Positions 1 through 6,054 of a stretch of 6,054 nucleotides of DNA are shown here, in pieces (position 1 is the first letter of the stretch; each line of letters starts with the position of its first letter). Origin of the DNA: Omnitrophica bacterium RIFCSPLOWO2_01_FULL_45_10b (lineage in GTDB: Bacteria; Omnitrophota; Omnitrophia; Omnitrophales; Danuiimicrobiaceae); the NCBI GenBank assembly GCA_001804205.1, contig MHFM01000015.1, positions 38,974-45,027 of the forward strand, given 5' to 3'. The notes beneath the pieces are model-generated. The model was not told the origin of the DNA and did no database searches. It saw nothing but the letters and a program-made list of their open reading frames with translations. The position numbers and the translations under genes were made by a program.

Positions 1-2037
1 TTATATCAGGCGGTTAGCACTCCTTCGTTCCTTCGGCAGAAATTCGATTTTTCCGTTCTTATTTTATTGCTTTGGGCTGGTTTTTTATGGCTTCAACTTA
101 TTCCGCTTTCTGTATCAGTAGTTAATATGCTCTCTCCAAATTTAATCAACCTTTATCAAAGGTTTGCCCCTTTTGTTCTTACGAGTTCAAAATGGATCCC
201 CATTTCTTTAGCGACTTATGACATGTGGGTGGAGCTTGGAAAATCATTCTGTTATTTGTCTCTATTCTTGATTGCTCATCACATGATTCAAAGCAAAAAT
301 GAATTAAAACGCTTTGGCTTTTCTGTAATTGCCATAGGGGTTTTTTTAAGTTTGATCGGCCTTGCGTTTGCCCGATTCAGCCATGGTAAGATTTACGGCT
401 TGTTTCTTTTTCCCAACGCTTCCTTTTTTACGCCTTTCTTAAATAAAAATCATTTTGCCAATTATTTGGTGATGACGCTCCCCATGACACTCGCCTTTGT
501 TTTCCTTTTAGCAGACCGATCTTCGCTTCCAACTCGGCGTGGTTTCAGATCGAAGTTTTTGTGGCTGGCTTCTAAAGAAGCAACCTGGCCTCTCGTGATG
601 TGCGGCGCATTTCTCCTTCAGTTGATCGCGTTCTTGGCGCCGGCATCCCGCGGCGGGCTATTGGGAATTACAGCGGCATTTTCTAGTTTTTTGTTTTTTT
701 CAGTTTTTAGGTTTAAGAAGAAGATCGCGGCAATTTTTTTAATTGGTTCCGTTACCCTTCTCTTGGGGTTCAGTGTTTATCAAGTGAAACCGCTCGTTTC
801 CAAATTAAGGCTTCTTCGTGAGGCAAGCAGCGCCGACGCCGCTTTTAAATTTCGATTATCCAATTGGAAGGATACACTCAGGATTTTTTCGGATTTTCCG
901 CTTGTTGGTATCGGCGCAGGCGGTTTTCACAGCCTTTTTCCTTTGTATAAATCGATGCCCGAAATTTCAACCGTGTCACAAGTCCGGTTTTACCATGCTG
1001 AAAATGAATTGCTTGAGACGCTTGCGGAAGAAGGAATTTTGGGAACAGGCCTACTTCTTTTATGCGGCGGGGTAGTGGCATTTCGATTTCGCAAATGGTG
1101 GTATACGGTTTCAAGCAAAACTATTCGATGGCTTTCTTTGGGGATAGCATGTTCTTGCATTGGAATGCTGGCACACAGTCTTACGGATTTTACATTTCAC
1201 ATTCCAGCTAATGCAGCGCTATTTGCGGCGCTCAGCGGTGTCTTGACGCGCTTTTCCAGCAATCGTGAATTATTTTTGGCAGAACAAACCAATCTTGGTC
1301 CTTCAAAAAGTACTCTTCGGCTTGTTTTGGCTGCGGTTTTTGTCACAATTCTTTTTGTATGGTTGGCGCCTCTTCTCTGGCGTCAATGGCGCTCAGAGTA
1401 TTATTACTTGAAAGCGAAGAAAGAGCTTAATTTAATTGCAGAAGAAAAAATAGTTGCTTTACCGCGCGTACTTTCAAGTTATGATTATTTATTGAAAGCA
1501 AAAAAAGCGACTCATGGCGATCAAGCGCGCATTCATCATAGTTTAGGACGCACTTATACTTATTTCGGTCTCCTTGCTCAAAAAGATTCTAAAAGGCGTG
1601 AACATTGGTTTGAACAGGCTGAAACCGAATTGCTTCAGTCGTTCCGCCGTGAACCATTTAATGCAAACCATTGCTACAACTTAGGTTGGCTCTATGTTCA
1701 ATGGCAGAAGCAGGAAACCGCCGAGCCCTATCTTGAAAAAGCGATGCTTCTTGAGCCGCAAAATCCTTTTTATCGTTTTCAATTCGGCCGGAATCAACTC
1801 GAACTTAAAAAAGCAGGCTCAGCTTATTCTGTATTTCAAGAAACACTTCAAATTAACGGTGCTTATTTAAAACTCATAGTTAAACTTGTCACTGAATTTG
1901 ACCCAAAGATTACTTTGGAACAATTGCAAGAGTTATTGCCCCCTACTGAGCAATGGCAGTCCTTGAACAGTCAGCTGGTTATGTATTTTGAGCAATATCA
2001 AAACAGCCAACGAGCGCAACCAAGTTCCAGGTTTTGA
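1..2037 (+). CDS. O-antigen ligase/polymerase family protein (Wzy_C type) with C-terminal TPR-like tail, 5' partial
   Basis: Integral inner-membrane protein predicted to polymerise lipid-linked glycan units or transfer them to an acceptor on the periplasmic face. The frame has no stop back to base 1, so the TTG at 67 is not the real start; 678 residues are visible. Numbering from base 1: helices near 16-37, 80-94, 105-124, 153-171, 194-214, 218-236 and 241-262, a large periplasmic loop to about 345, then helices near 345-363, 376-394, 403-418 and 439-459. Wzy_C-type landmarks are NKNHFAN (148-154), SRGG (216-219), RLSNW (285-289), PLVGIGAGGF (300-309), HAENELLETLAEEG (332-345) and HSLTDFTFHIPANA (392-405). 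Residues 460-678 are soluble and hold about two TPR-like helix pairs (roughly 555-622, with NLGWLY and LEPQNP). Family assignment is firm. Ligase, polymerase or protein-glycan transferase cannot be told apart from sequence alone. Confidence 0.9.
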   Translation, partial: LYQAVSTPSFLRQKFDFSVLILLLWAGFLWLQLIPLSVSVVNMLSPNLINLYQRFAPFVLTSSKWIPISLATYDMWVELGKSFCYLSLFLIAHHMIQSKNELKRFGFSVIAIGVFLSLIGLAFARFSHGKIYGLFLFPNASFFTPFLNKNHFANYLVMTLPMTLAFVFLLADRSSLPTRRGFRSKFLWLASKEATWPLVMCGAFLLQLIAFLAPASRGGLLGITAAFSSFLFFSVFRFKKKIAAIFLIGSVTLLLGFSVYQVKPLVSKLRLLREASSADAAFKFRLSNWKDTLRIFSDFPLVGIGAGGFHSLFPLYKSMPEISTVSQVRFYHAENELLETLAEEGILGTGLLLLCGGVVAFRFRKWWYTVSSKTIRWLSLGIACSCIGMLAHSLTDFTFHIPANAALFAALSGVLTRFSSNRELFLAEQTNLGPSKSTLRLVLAAVFVTILFVWLAPLLWRQWRSEYYYLKAKKELNLIAEEKIVALPRVLSSYDYLLKAKKATHGDQARIHHSLGRTYTYFGLLAQKDSKRREHWFEQAETELLQSFRREPFNANHCYNLGWLYVQWQKQETAEPYLEKAMLLEPQNPFYRFQFGRNQLELKKAGSAYSVFQETLQINGAYLKLIVKLVTEFDPKITLEQLQELLPPTEQWQSLNSQLVMYFEQYQNSQRAQPSSRF

Positions 2038-2051
2038 TTTTCTAAGAATTT

Positions 2052-3431
2052 ATGGCCCAGATAATTTCGCCTGCCTCTGAACAATCTAAAACAGTTTCCC
2101 GGAAACCAAGCATCTTCGCAAATACCGTTATTGGTTTTAGCACAGACATCGTGACACACACCCTAGCTTTTGCGAGCAGCATTATCATGGCCCGATCCTT
2201 GGGCCCGGCGAGCCGCGGCATGTATGCCATTATTGTGATGCTGAACCAATATTTAATCAGTTTGCTCATCATGGGAATGGGCTCTGCGGCAGAAATGCAA
2301 TTGGCAAAGAAAGAATATTCGTTGTCTGAAGTGCATTCATTTGCTATTTGCTTTTCGCTTGTGGTTGGCGGAGTTGCCATGGGTTTATTTCTTGCGCTGA
2401 GGGCGTTACTTTTTCAATCATTTTTGCGTAATATCAACCCTTCTTTTTGCTTCGTTTCAGTTTTATTGGTTCCTCTTGTCTTGTATTCGATCATGACCAA
2501 TAAAATCTTAATTGGGATTAATGAAATTCCTCTTCTCAACGTTTTTAAATTCATAAGGGGAATTTCAGATTTAATCGGTCTTATCTGTTTGCTTCTCATC
2601 GTTCCCATGGGAGTCAAAGGCGCGCTTACGGTTTGGGTCATTTCAATGGTGTTGATGGCCCTGATACAGTCGTGGTGGCTTTTTAAACTTGGAGGACGGC
2701 AGTTTGGTTTTAAGTGGCGCCTGGTTAAGGAAAGCCTTTCCTTTGGAGGAAAGGTTCATCTCGCATTTCTGCCAGCTGTTGCCATCATACAATTAGACAC
2801 TTTCGTTTTGAATTATTTTCATGGCGCCATGCAAGTAGGACTTTACGCGGTCGTTAGTAATGCGGTCACACGAATTTCATTTCTGTTTAGTTCTGTTTTG
2901 ACCGCAGCTCAAGCCAAAATTATCGGACGGCCGCAGGCGAGTTCCGAACAGCTTGTTCGAGGTCTGATTCGGCACAGCGTGTTTGCGGCCGGCGTAATTT
3001 CGCTTTTTTTATTTGTCGTTGGCCGGTATTTGATTTTACTTTTTTATGGGAAGGCATTTGCGCCTTCAGTGGCTCCCTTGGTGATTTTATCGATTGGTAT
3101 GATTGCAGGGACAGTAACTAACTTTATGAATATTTACGCTGTGGGCCAGTTGAAGCGCCCCGGTTTAAGCGCCATCATTAATTGGGGAAGTTTCTTTTTG
3201 GGCGGACTTTTGTATTTTACTTTGATCCCCCGGTTTGGCTTATTAGGCACGGCTTGGGCTTCTGTCGTCATTTCGTTTGCAAAAGTAGCTGGTTATCTAT
3301 GGCTCTTAGGTTGGTTTTCTCTGTCCTCAATTTCAGAAATATTCGTTTTGCGTACAGATGACCTTACTTTTTGGAAGCAAAAGGTAGTTTCTCTTCGCGA
3401 ACGTTTCGCTGCGAAAGCGGTCCGGGGATGA
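2052..3431 (+). CDS. Wzx-type lipid-linked oligosaccharide flippase (MOP superfamily)
   Basis: Predicted to flip undecaprenyl-linked oligosaccharide from the cytoplasmic to the periplasmic face of the inner membrane. The 459 residues suit this family. About 12 hydrophobic helices can be read near 22-45, 56-80, 97-119, 131-150, 172-187, 190-210, 232-254, 262-285, 305-332, 340-362, 372-392 and 396-422. Family-like signatures are MARSLGPASRG (46-56) at the end of helix 1, LDTFVLNYF (248-256) followed by VGLYAV (262-267) at the start of the second half, and FYGKAF (331-336). A basic tail (about 440-459) should be cytoplasmic. The ATG at 2052 gives a 20-residue polar leader before helix 1; only a weak AAGAA (2044-2048) precedes it. 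It lies 14 bases after the Wzy_C gene, as in Wzx/Wzy loci. The symbol wzx is withheld because these proteins diverge strongly and substrate cannot be read from sequence. Confidence 0.9.
   Translation: MAQIISPASEQSKTVSRKPSIFANTVIGFSTDIVTHTLAFASSIIMARSLGPASRGMYAIIVMLNQYLISLLIMGMGSAAEMQLAKKEYSLSEVHSFAICFSLVVGGVAMGLFLALRALLFQSFLRNINPSFCFVSVLLVPLVLYSIMTNKILIGINEIPLLNVFKFIRGISDLIGLICLLLIVPMGVKGALTVWVISMVLMALIQSWWLFKLGGRQFGFKWRLVKESLSFGGKVHLAFLPAVAIIQLDTFVLNYFHGAMQVGLYAVVSNAVTRISFLFSSVLTAAQAKIIGRPQASSEQLVRGLIRHSVFAAGVISLFLFVVGRYLILLFYGKAFAPSVAPLVILSIGMIAGTVTNFMNIYAVGQLKRPGLSAIINWGSFFLGGLLYFTLIPRFGLLGTAWASVVISFAKVAGYLWLLGWFSLSSISEIFVLRTDDLTFWKQKVVSLRERFAAKAVRG
3424..3428 (+). promoter_or_regulatory. 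Shine-Dalgarno-like site for the glycosyltransferase gene
   Basis: GGGGA lies about 10 bases before the ATG at 3439 and falls in the last codons of the flippase gene, whose TGA is at 3429-3431. This supports the 3439 start and suggests that translation of the two genes is coupled. It is the best ribosome-binding sequence at any gene junction in the window. Confidence 0.5.
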
Positions 3432-3438
3432 ACACGTC

Positions 3439-4575
3439 ATGAAAGTGGCGCTCATTTCAACGGGTTTAGGCCAAGTCTGGCGCGGCTATGAGCGTTTTAC
3501 AAATGATCTTTTTTATCTCCTCAAGGATAAGATTGATATCACGCTTTTTAAGGGGGGTGGTGAGGCAAAAGATCGGGAAATCATTGTCCCTCATTTCAGC
3601 CGTGACGGTATTTTATCAAAACTTTCTCTTTTCAAGCTGCCGCTCTTAAGAAATACGGTAAGAGGAAATGCTTATTATTTTGAGGCGCTTTCTTTTTTCT
3701 GCCTTCTCCTGCCGCGCCTGATTTCCGGAAAATATGATTTGGTCCATTTTACGGACTGCCCGCTCGCCAATTTTTTCTATCATGTCAGCACAAAATTGAA
3801 TATTCAATACCGTTTTAAAACGCTTTTTACAAATGGCAATCCCATCACCGACGGGGCCTGCCGCCGGGTGGATTTTCTACAGGAACTTACGCCTTGGCAG
3901 ACAAGACTCGTTGCCGATTCCGGCGTTCCTAACGAAAAGATCATTACACTTCCGTTTGGTATTCACTGTCAAAATTTTATTGGCCATGGCTCTCGGCAGA
4001 CGCTTCGAGCTCAATATGGGATTCCGAGTGGCAAAAAAGTAATCTTGGCCGTGTCTGCGATTAATCGAACTCATAAGCGGATTGATTATTTGATCCATGA
4101 AATTGCTCAATTGGGAGAGGATTATTTTCTATTGGTGGCAGGGCATCTTGAAGATTCTTCTTTGGAAAACCAAGCGCGCCAGCTTTTGGGAAACCGTTTT
4201 CGTTTTCTTCACGTCCCGTTTGAAGAAGTTAATCAACTTTATCAACTGGCAGATATTTTTACGCAGTGTTCTTTAGTCGAAGGGTTTGGCCTGTCTCTCG
4301 TCGAAGCCATGAGCGCAAGAGTCCCGGTCATCGTTCCTTCAACAGAGCACTATGAATGGATGGTCGGGTCTAAATGTTCACTTACCGATCTCAGTGTGCA
4401 GGGGAATCTAGCACGAAGAATCAAAGAGCTTATGGCTGATGAAAAAGGACGCTTAGAAATGATCACACACAATTATGAAAATGCCGTCCAGCGTTTTGAC
4501 TGGGTTTCACTTAAAGATCAATACTTAGAAATGTATGATCGAGTGCTAAGGCAAGAATTACAACCAACAGGCTAG
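3439..4575 (+). CDS. GT-B glycosyltransferase, GT4-like
   Basis: Predicted cytosolic or membrane-associated transferase moving a sugar from a nucleotide-sugar donor to the growing lipid-linked glycan. It has 378 residues, normal for GT4. The N-terminal Rossmann half opens with MKVALIST and a loop GLGQVWRGYERF (9-20), the place where GT4 enzymes usually carry a Gly-rich acceptor loop. The linker includes LPFGIHCQNF, matching the common P-x-G-[IV]-D/H-x-x-x-F pattern. The C-terminal half has VSAINRTHKR (205-214), giving the basic pair R210 and K213 expected to contact donor phosphates. EGFGLSLVE (281-289) is the EX7E motif with E281 and E289. The protein ends in an amphipathic helix. The ATG at 3439 follows the flippase stop by 7 bases and has a GGGGA upstream. 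Donor, acceptor and linkage cannot be told; a retaining mechanism is expected from the family. Confidence 0.92.
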   Translation: MKVALISTGLGQVWRGYERFTNDLFYLLKDKIDITLFKGGGEAKDREIIVPHFSRDGILSKLSLFKLPLLRNTVRGNAYYFEALSFFCLLLPRLISGKYDLVHFTDCPLANFFYHVSTKLNIQYRFKTLFTNGNPITDGACRRVDFLQELTPWQTRLVADSGVPNEKIITLPFGIHCQNFIGHGSRQTLRAQYGIPSGKKVILAVSAINRTHKRIDYLIHEIAQLGEDYFLLVAGHLEDSSLENQARQLLGNRFRFLHVPFEEVNQLYQLADIFTQCSLVEGFGLSLVEAMSARVPVIVPSTEHYEWMVGSKCSLTDLSVQGNLARRIKELMADEKGRLEMITHNYENAVQRFDWVSLKDQYLEMYDRVLRQELQPTG

Positions 4576-4588
4576 AGTTCGTTATTTT

Positions 4589-5938
4589 ATGGGTCTCTTT
4601 AGATCAAGCATAGACAAATCCAATCGGCTTCACGTTTTTTTGAATGCTGGGCTTTACCTTGTTTTGATGGTATTTCTTTTCTTCCGGGTTTCAGATCATC
4701 CAGTCGTTTTTGGAAGGTATTCGGTTCGATTTTCGATTTTGTTACTTGCTTATTTTTTATTTTTCTTCCCTTATTTTAAAATTGTTTATTTCCTCTTTAA
4801 AAATCGTCAGTTTGTGAGAAATGAATACGTACAAACCTTTGCCGCGTTCTTTTTTAAGGTTTTCACTTATTGGTTTTCCATTGTTTTATGTTTGATGCCC
4901 CTTGAGATTTATTTGAGGACGGATTTAAGTAATTTTATGGATTTAAGTAATTTTTTTGAAGAACGCAACATAGCCCGTTTTCACCCCTTTTTGCAAGCAG
5001 TGCCTTTAAAAGGGGATAAGCAACTCAATACCAATACCGCCGGTTTTCGCGGGCGTGAAATTACAAAGGAAAAACCCAAGGGGGTTTATCGGATTTTTGT
5101 GATGGGAGGATCTGCCGTTTTTTCAGGTGATCAACCATACGAATTGACGCACTGCGCCATTTTGGAAAAAAAATTAAGAGAGCGTTATCCGGATAAAAAC
5201 ATAGAGGTTCTTAATGCCGGCGCTCATTGGTACACCACAGAGCATGCTTTAATCCAATATCTCTTTACAATCAAAGATTACCAGCCTGACATGATTATCA
5301 TGTGGAATGGGATTAATGATTTCTATCGTTCCTTCAGCCCCAAGCAGTTTGCTTTTGGAAAGTTTCAATCGGATTATTCTCACTTTTACGGGCCCATTTC
5401 TAGAATGGTTTTTCAATATTTCAAATCGCGACCCCTGATTGAAATCCACCTTTTTTCGGTGACGTATCTACTCCGCACTTTTTATACTAAAGTTTCAGCC
5501 AATAAGCTTGCCATTAAACGCATGAAACCAGTGGAAATCTCAGAGTTTCCAAGTCTCAAGCCTTTTGATAGAAATACCGTTTCATTTGTTCAAAATACAA
5601 CACTTAACGGTGTAAAGCTTATTTTAGCCACGCAGCCCGTTCTCTATCGTGAAGGATTGAATCAGAAGGAATTGGATAGCCTTTGGATTTTTCAAACGAT
5701 GTGCAATGAGAATGGAAAATATCCGAGCTTAAAATCCGTGACTTTAGGGATGAATGCGTTTAACCAGAAAACAAGATCGATCGCTCAAACATTAAATATT
5801 CCACTGATCGATTTGGATGCCAAAATGCCGAAAACAGCCCAATATCTTTTGGATGATTGTCATTATACAAAAGAAGGCAATGCCCTTATTGCCGACGAAC
5901 TCCTCAATTTTCTTGTGGATCACCACTACTTTGAATGA
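4589..5938 (+). CDS. Membrane-anchored SGNH/GDSL-family hydrolase or acyltransferase
   Basis: Probable enzyme that removes or transfers acyl groups (for example acetyl) on the polysaccharide. Three N-terminal hydrophobic helices (about 15-34, 47-70, 86-107) anchor it; with three helices and a cytoplasmic N-terminus the catalytic domain would lie in the periplasm, though topology was judged by eye. The SGNH domain begins after NTNTAGFRGREI (147-158), a lead-in often seen in membrane SGNH proteins. Block I is MGGSAVFSG (172-180) with nucleophile S175. Block II is NAGAHW (209-214) with G211. Block III is WNGINDF (239-245) with N243. Block V is DDCH (422-425) with D422 and H425. All four SGNH positions are present, so an active enzyme is expected. 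Start is ATG 4589, 13 bases after the glycosyltransferase stop, with only a weak TAGAG (4573-4577) upstream. Its stop overlaps the next start. Substrate is unknown; an acetylesterase or an AlgJ/AlgX-like O-acetyltransferase role are alternatives. Confidence 0.88.
   Translation: MGLFRSSIDKSNRLHVFLNAGLYLVLMVFLFFRVSDHPVVFGRYSVRFSILLLAYFLFFFPYFKIVYFLFKNRQFVRNEYVQTFAAFFFKVFTYWFSIVLCLMPLEIYLRTDLSNFMDLSNFFEERNIARFHPFLQAVPLKGDKQLNTNTAGFRGREITKEKPKGVYRIFVMGGSAVFSGDQPYELTHCAILEKKLRERYPDKNIEVLNAGAHWYTTEHALIQYLFTIKDYQPDMIIMWNGINDFYRSFSPKQFAFGKFQSDYSHFYGPISRMVFQYFKSRPLIEIHLFSVTYLLRTFYTKVSANKLAIKRMKPVEISEFPSLKPFDRNTVSFVQNTTLNGVKLILATQPVLYREGLNQKELDSLWIFQTMCNENGKYPSLKSVTLGMNAFNQKTRSIAQTLNIPLIDLDAKMPKTAQYLLDDCHYTKEGNALIADELLNFLVDHHYFE
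4921..4956 (+). repeat. In-frame 18-base tandem duplication inside the SGNH gene
   Basis: Two adjacent 18-base units, 4921-4938 and 4939-4956, each start GGATTTAAGTAATTTT and differ only at the 17th base (A versus T). They encode DLSNFM and DLSNFF at residues 112-123, just after the third membrane helix. The unit length is a multiple of three, so the frame is kept. It looks like a recent slippage duplication in a tolerant linker. Confidence 0.85.
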
Positions 5939-6054
5939 ATAAAAATCCAAGCGCTGATTTAATCAGCGAACGAATTATTCCGAACGAAACGGAAAAAGGA
6001 ATCGTTTCTATTCATATGAAGCGCTATGTCTTTGCGGAGCCATTCTGCCGAGGT
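5935..6054 (+). CDS. Probable class I SAM-dependent methyltransferase, N-terminal fragment (3' partial)
   Basis: Forty codons run open to the right edge from an ATG that overlaps the SGNH stop as ATGA (5935-5938), typical of translational coupling. The protein starts MNKNPSADLISERIIP and continues to HMKRYVFAEPFCRG (27-40). Both parts match the N-terminus of methyltransferases common in polysaccharide clusters, where an ER-[FI]-[IV]-P element is followed by an H-x-x-RY-x-FA segment, then G-K-x-VLD and the Gly-rich SAM motif. The window ends exactly before that SAM motif, so no binding or catalytic residue is visible and the family call rests on the leader pattern. The second ATG at 6016 (M28) would remove the ER-IIP element, so the 5935 start is preferred. 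No clear Shine-Dalgarno is present. A sugar O-methyltransferase role is inferred from context. Confidence 0.68.
   Translation, partial: MNKNPSADLISERIIPNETEKGIVSIHMKRYVFAEPFCRG
5952..5968. repeat. Perfect 17-base palindrome in the start of the methyltransferase-like gene
   Basis: CGCTGATT (5952-5959) and AATCAGCG (5961-5968) are perfect inverted arms around a single T at 5960. It lies 17 bases inside the last gene and covers codons 6-12. As RNA it could fold into a short hairpin near the start codon; as DNA it has the symmetry of a dimeric-protein site. No T-run follows, so it is not an intrinsic terminator. Function is unknown and chance is possible. Confidence 0.4.

Larger units (their letters stand above)
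1..6054 (+). other. Part of a surface-polysaccharide (Wzx/Wzy-type) operon
   Basis: Five same-strand genes are spaced by 14, 7 and 13 bases and a 4-base overlap. The set of Wzy_C protein, flippase, glycosyltransferase, SGNH enzyme and methyltransferase covers glycan synthesis, flipping, assembly and decoration. Neither end of the operon is in view: the first gene is cut at the left and the last at the right. No non-coding stretch exceeds 14 bases, leaving no room for a separate promoter or terminator between genes. Confidence 0.8.

Noticed and set aside
818..1114. Open frames on both strands inside the Wzy_C gene
   Set aside because: They lie wholly within a well-supported coding frame with family motifs, lack their own ribosome-binding context and encode no recognisable protein.
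2042..2641. Two minus-strand open frames opposite the flippase gene
   Set aside because: They are antisense shadows of a frame with clear helix periodicity and family signatures; their products show no domain.
2735..2754. Hairpin CCTTTCC / GGAAAGG with a 6-base loop, considered as a terminator
   Set aside because: It is in the middle of the flippase coding frame and no T-run follows it.
3404..3416. Inverted repeat TTTCGC-T-GCGAAA near the end of the flippase gene, considered as a terminator or regulatory hairpin
   Set aside because: Arms are only 6 bases, no T-run follows, and the next gene starts within about 25 bases, so termination here makes little sense.
3833..4110. Overlapping plus and minus open frames inside the glycosyltransferase gene
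   Set aside because: They overlap the conserved GT-B linker region in the wrong frame or strand and have no support of their own.
5249..5449. Minus-strand open frame opposite the SGNH gene
   Set aside because: It covers the conserved WNGINDF block on the opposite strand, so it is a by-product of the real gene.
5967..5988. Direct repeat CGAACGAA at 5967-5974 and 5981-5988
   Set aside because: Two 8-base copies inside coding sequence with no third copy; most likely chance.

Overview
The window is a compact run of five genes, all on the + strand. It reads as part of an operon for making, exporting and modifying a cell-surface polysaccharide of the Wzx/Wzy type, or for lipid-linked glycan transfer. 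The genes fill almost the whole window. Gaps are 14, 7 and 13 bases, and the last junction is a 4-base ATGA overlap, so no internal promoter or terminator is likely. No RNA gene, insertion sequence, CRISPR array or origin was seen.

Layout: (1) an O-antigen ligase/polymerase family membrane protein (Wzy_C type) with a C-terminal TPR-like tail. Its 5' end lies outside the window, because its frame stays open to base 1. (2) A 12-helix lipid-linked oligosaccharide flippase of the Wzx/MOP type. (3) A GT-B glycosyltransferase of the GT4 type. (4) A membrane-anchored SGNH/GDSL hydrolase with an intact Ser-Asp-His triad. (5) The first 40 codons of a gene whose N-terminus resembles class I SAM-dependent methyltransferases found in polysaccharide clusters, cut by the right edge.

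Likely teamwork (inference): the glycosyltransferase adds a sugar to a lipid-linked unit on the cytoplasmic face, and the methyltransferase may methylate that glycan. The flippase moves the unit across the inner membrane. The Wzy_C protein polymerises it or transfers it to an acceptor. The SGNH protein, if its domain faces the periplasm, adds or removes acyl groups. No initiating glycosyl-1-phosphate transferase, chain-length regulator (Wzz) or export channel (Wza) is visible; these could lie outside the window.

Organism: moderate-to-low G+C by eye (not counted), many T-runs, weak Shine-Dalgarno sequences, and a Wzy/Wzx system with a TPR tail. These fit a diderm bacterium, perhaps an uncultured environmental lineage such as Omnitrophota or a deltaproteobacterial relative. 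The window holds no taxonomic marker, so this is a weak guess. I see a coherent but mostly recognisable polysaccharide locus, not clear evidence of a wholly new system. The most distinctive points are the Glu in place of the usual ligase-motif His in the Wzy_C protein and the embedded membrane-bound SGNH enzyme.
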